Below, in pieces: positions 31,105 through 31,852 of a stretch of DNA of 31,852 bases (position 1 is the first letter of the stretch; every line of letters starts with the position of its first letter). Below the pieces are notes generated by a model. That model worked only from the letters and a program-made list of their open reading frames with translations, ran no database searches and was not told the DNA's origin. The position numbers and the translations under genes are program-made. This DNA is from JAXGRD01 sp050946655 (GTDB lineage: Bacteria; Bacillota; Clostridia; Peptostreptococcales; Anaerovoracaceae): NCBI GenBank assembly GCA_050946655.1, contig JBMNVE010000020.1:1-31852 (forward strand), read 5' to 3'.

Positions 31105-31852
31105 GTCATAGCGTAATCGCATTGATTGTTATCGGATTCTTTATGATCTTCCCCTTAGTATTGGGCTTTGCCGCCAGGGCAAAATCTACCGCTACAGCGG
31201 AGGACTACTTTATCCAATCCAGAGCCATGGGAGGTGTCGCGGTATTCTTCTCCGTTGCGGCTACATGGTGGAGTGCCTTTGCATTCCTGGGGTCCAACGG
31301 GTACTTCTACACAGAGGGGCCTCTATATTGGACGGCCATTGCCTGGAACATTTTCTTCGGGATCATGTACTACGCAGTGGGCAAGAAAATATGGTACTTG
31401 GGTAAACTGAACAACTACGTCACTGCCACAGACTTTTTCAGACATCAATATGATTCAACCAAGTTGGGGAACCTGGTTGCCGTGATTCTGGTCATTTGTA
31501 CGGTTCCGTACTTGCAGATCCAGCTTTCCGGCGGAGCATACTTGATCCAGGTTGCCTCCGGGGAAATGATTCCCTTTGCCGCAGCCGGTCTGATATTCTA
31601 TATCGTTATCATCACCTACGTATGGGCCGGTGGTATTCGGGCCATTGCCTGGTGTGATATATTCTACGGGATCTTGTTGTTCTTCGGCATGGTCTTTGCG
31701 GGCTTTTATGTGGCCAGCCTTGCCGGCGGACCTGCGGAAATGTTCACGAAGGTTGAGGAAATGTTCCCCGGCCAGACAACCCTTGGAGAAGGCAAATGGA
31801 TCGCGTGGATCACCATGTTTATCGTCACACCTGTAGGATCCTTTATGGGACC
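31101..31852 (+). CDS. Sodium:solute symporter family transporter, N-terminal part (runs off the window)
   Basis: Open from the ATG at 31101 to the window edge, about 250 codons with no stop. The protein starts with a hydrophobic helix (IALIVIGFFMIFPLVLGFAA). The segment TAEDYFIQSRAMGG, then VAATWWSAFAFLGSNGYFYT, is typical of the SSS family (PutP, PanF, SglT), which couples solute uptake to sodium. About six helices are visible so far. The start overlaps the small membrane protein by ATGA, with GGGGGAGGTGAG upstream. The substrate cannot be read from this part; linkage with the M20 hydrolase suggests an amino acid, ureido or amide compound. Confidence 0.9.
   Translation, partial: MSHSVIALIVIGFFMIFPLVLGFAARAKSTATAEDYFIQSRAMGGVAVFFSVAATWWSAFAFLGSNGYFYTEGPLYWTAIAWNIFFGIMYYAVGKKIWYLGKLNNYVTATDFFRHQYDSTKLGNLVAVILVICTVPYLQIQLSGGAYLIQVASGEMIPFAAAGLIFYIVIITYVWAGGIRAIAWCDIFYGILLFFGMVFAGFYVASLAGGPAEMFTKVEEMFPGQTTLGEGKWIAWITMFIVTPVGSFMG

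Overview
The window looks like chromosome of a mid-GC Clostridia-type Bacillota. The evidence is the uninterrupted S10-spc-alpha ribosomal gene order typical of Firmicutes, strong AGGAGG-type ribosome binding sites, heavy AGA/AGG use for arginine, zinc-binding forms of S14, S4 and L36, and a PadR/DUF2812 pair. I cannot name a genus. I see no tRNA, rRNA, CRISPR array, insertion sequence or phage gene.

Layout. (1) 1-1443: the start of a leftward TetR-family regulator (GTG start, cut by the window edge), a divergent nitroreductase with a palindromic operator between them, and a small YdbC/PC4-like ssDNA-binding protein with a perfect consensus promoter and its own terminator. (2) 1568-4806: a tight three-gene unit of TGS-domain nucleoside kinase, PfkB-family kinase and LUD-domain protein. 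(3) 4807-5589: a gene-free stretch with copy A of a 216-nt structured repeat, then the S10 promoter and a hairpin-rich leader. (4) 5590-20975: the ribosomal cluster from rpsJ to rplQ, 31 genes including secY, adk, map, infA, rpmJ and rpoA, ending in a terminator. (5) 21055-22446: glutamate decarboxylase, followed by copy B of the 216-nt repeat. (6) 22778-23740: a PadR regulator and its DUF2812 membrane partner. (7) 23760-26747, leftward: an AI-2E-family permease, an extended SDR and a lipoprotein thermonuclease. (8) 26879-31852: a two-component system, an M20 hydantoinase/carbamoylase-type amidohydrolase, a small two-helix membrane protein and a sodium:solute symporter cut by the right edge.

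How the parts work together. The ribosomal cluster is ordinary in content, but both flanks depart from the usual neighbours. Two observations stand out. The first is the pair of 216-nt intergenic elements (4856-5071 and 22489-22704). They have identical length, 8-bp complementary ends, a perfect 14-bp internal hairpin and paired base changes that keep the helices, which suggests a structured RNA or a MITE-like repeat. The second is a 55-bp promoter block found before both the M20 hydrolase and the symporter operon. It carries two 11-bp direct repeats at the same distance (49 bp) from the -10 box. This fits control of both by the adjacent OmpR/PhoB-type regulator and suggests one regulated uptake-and-hydrolysis module.
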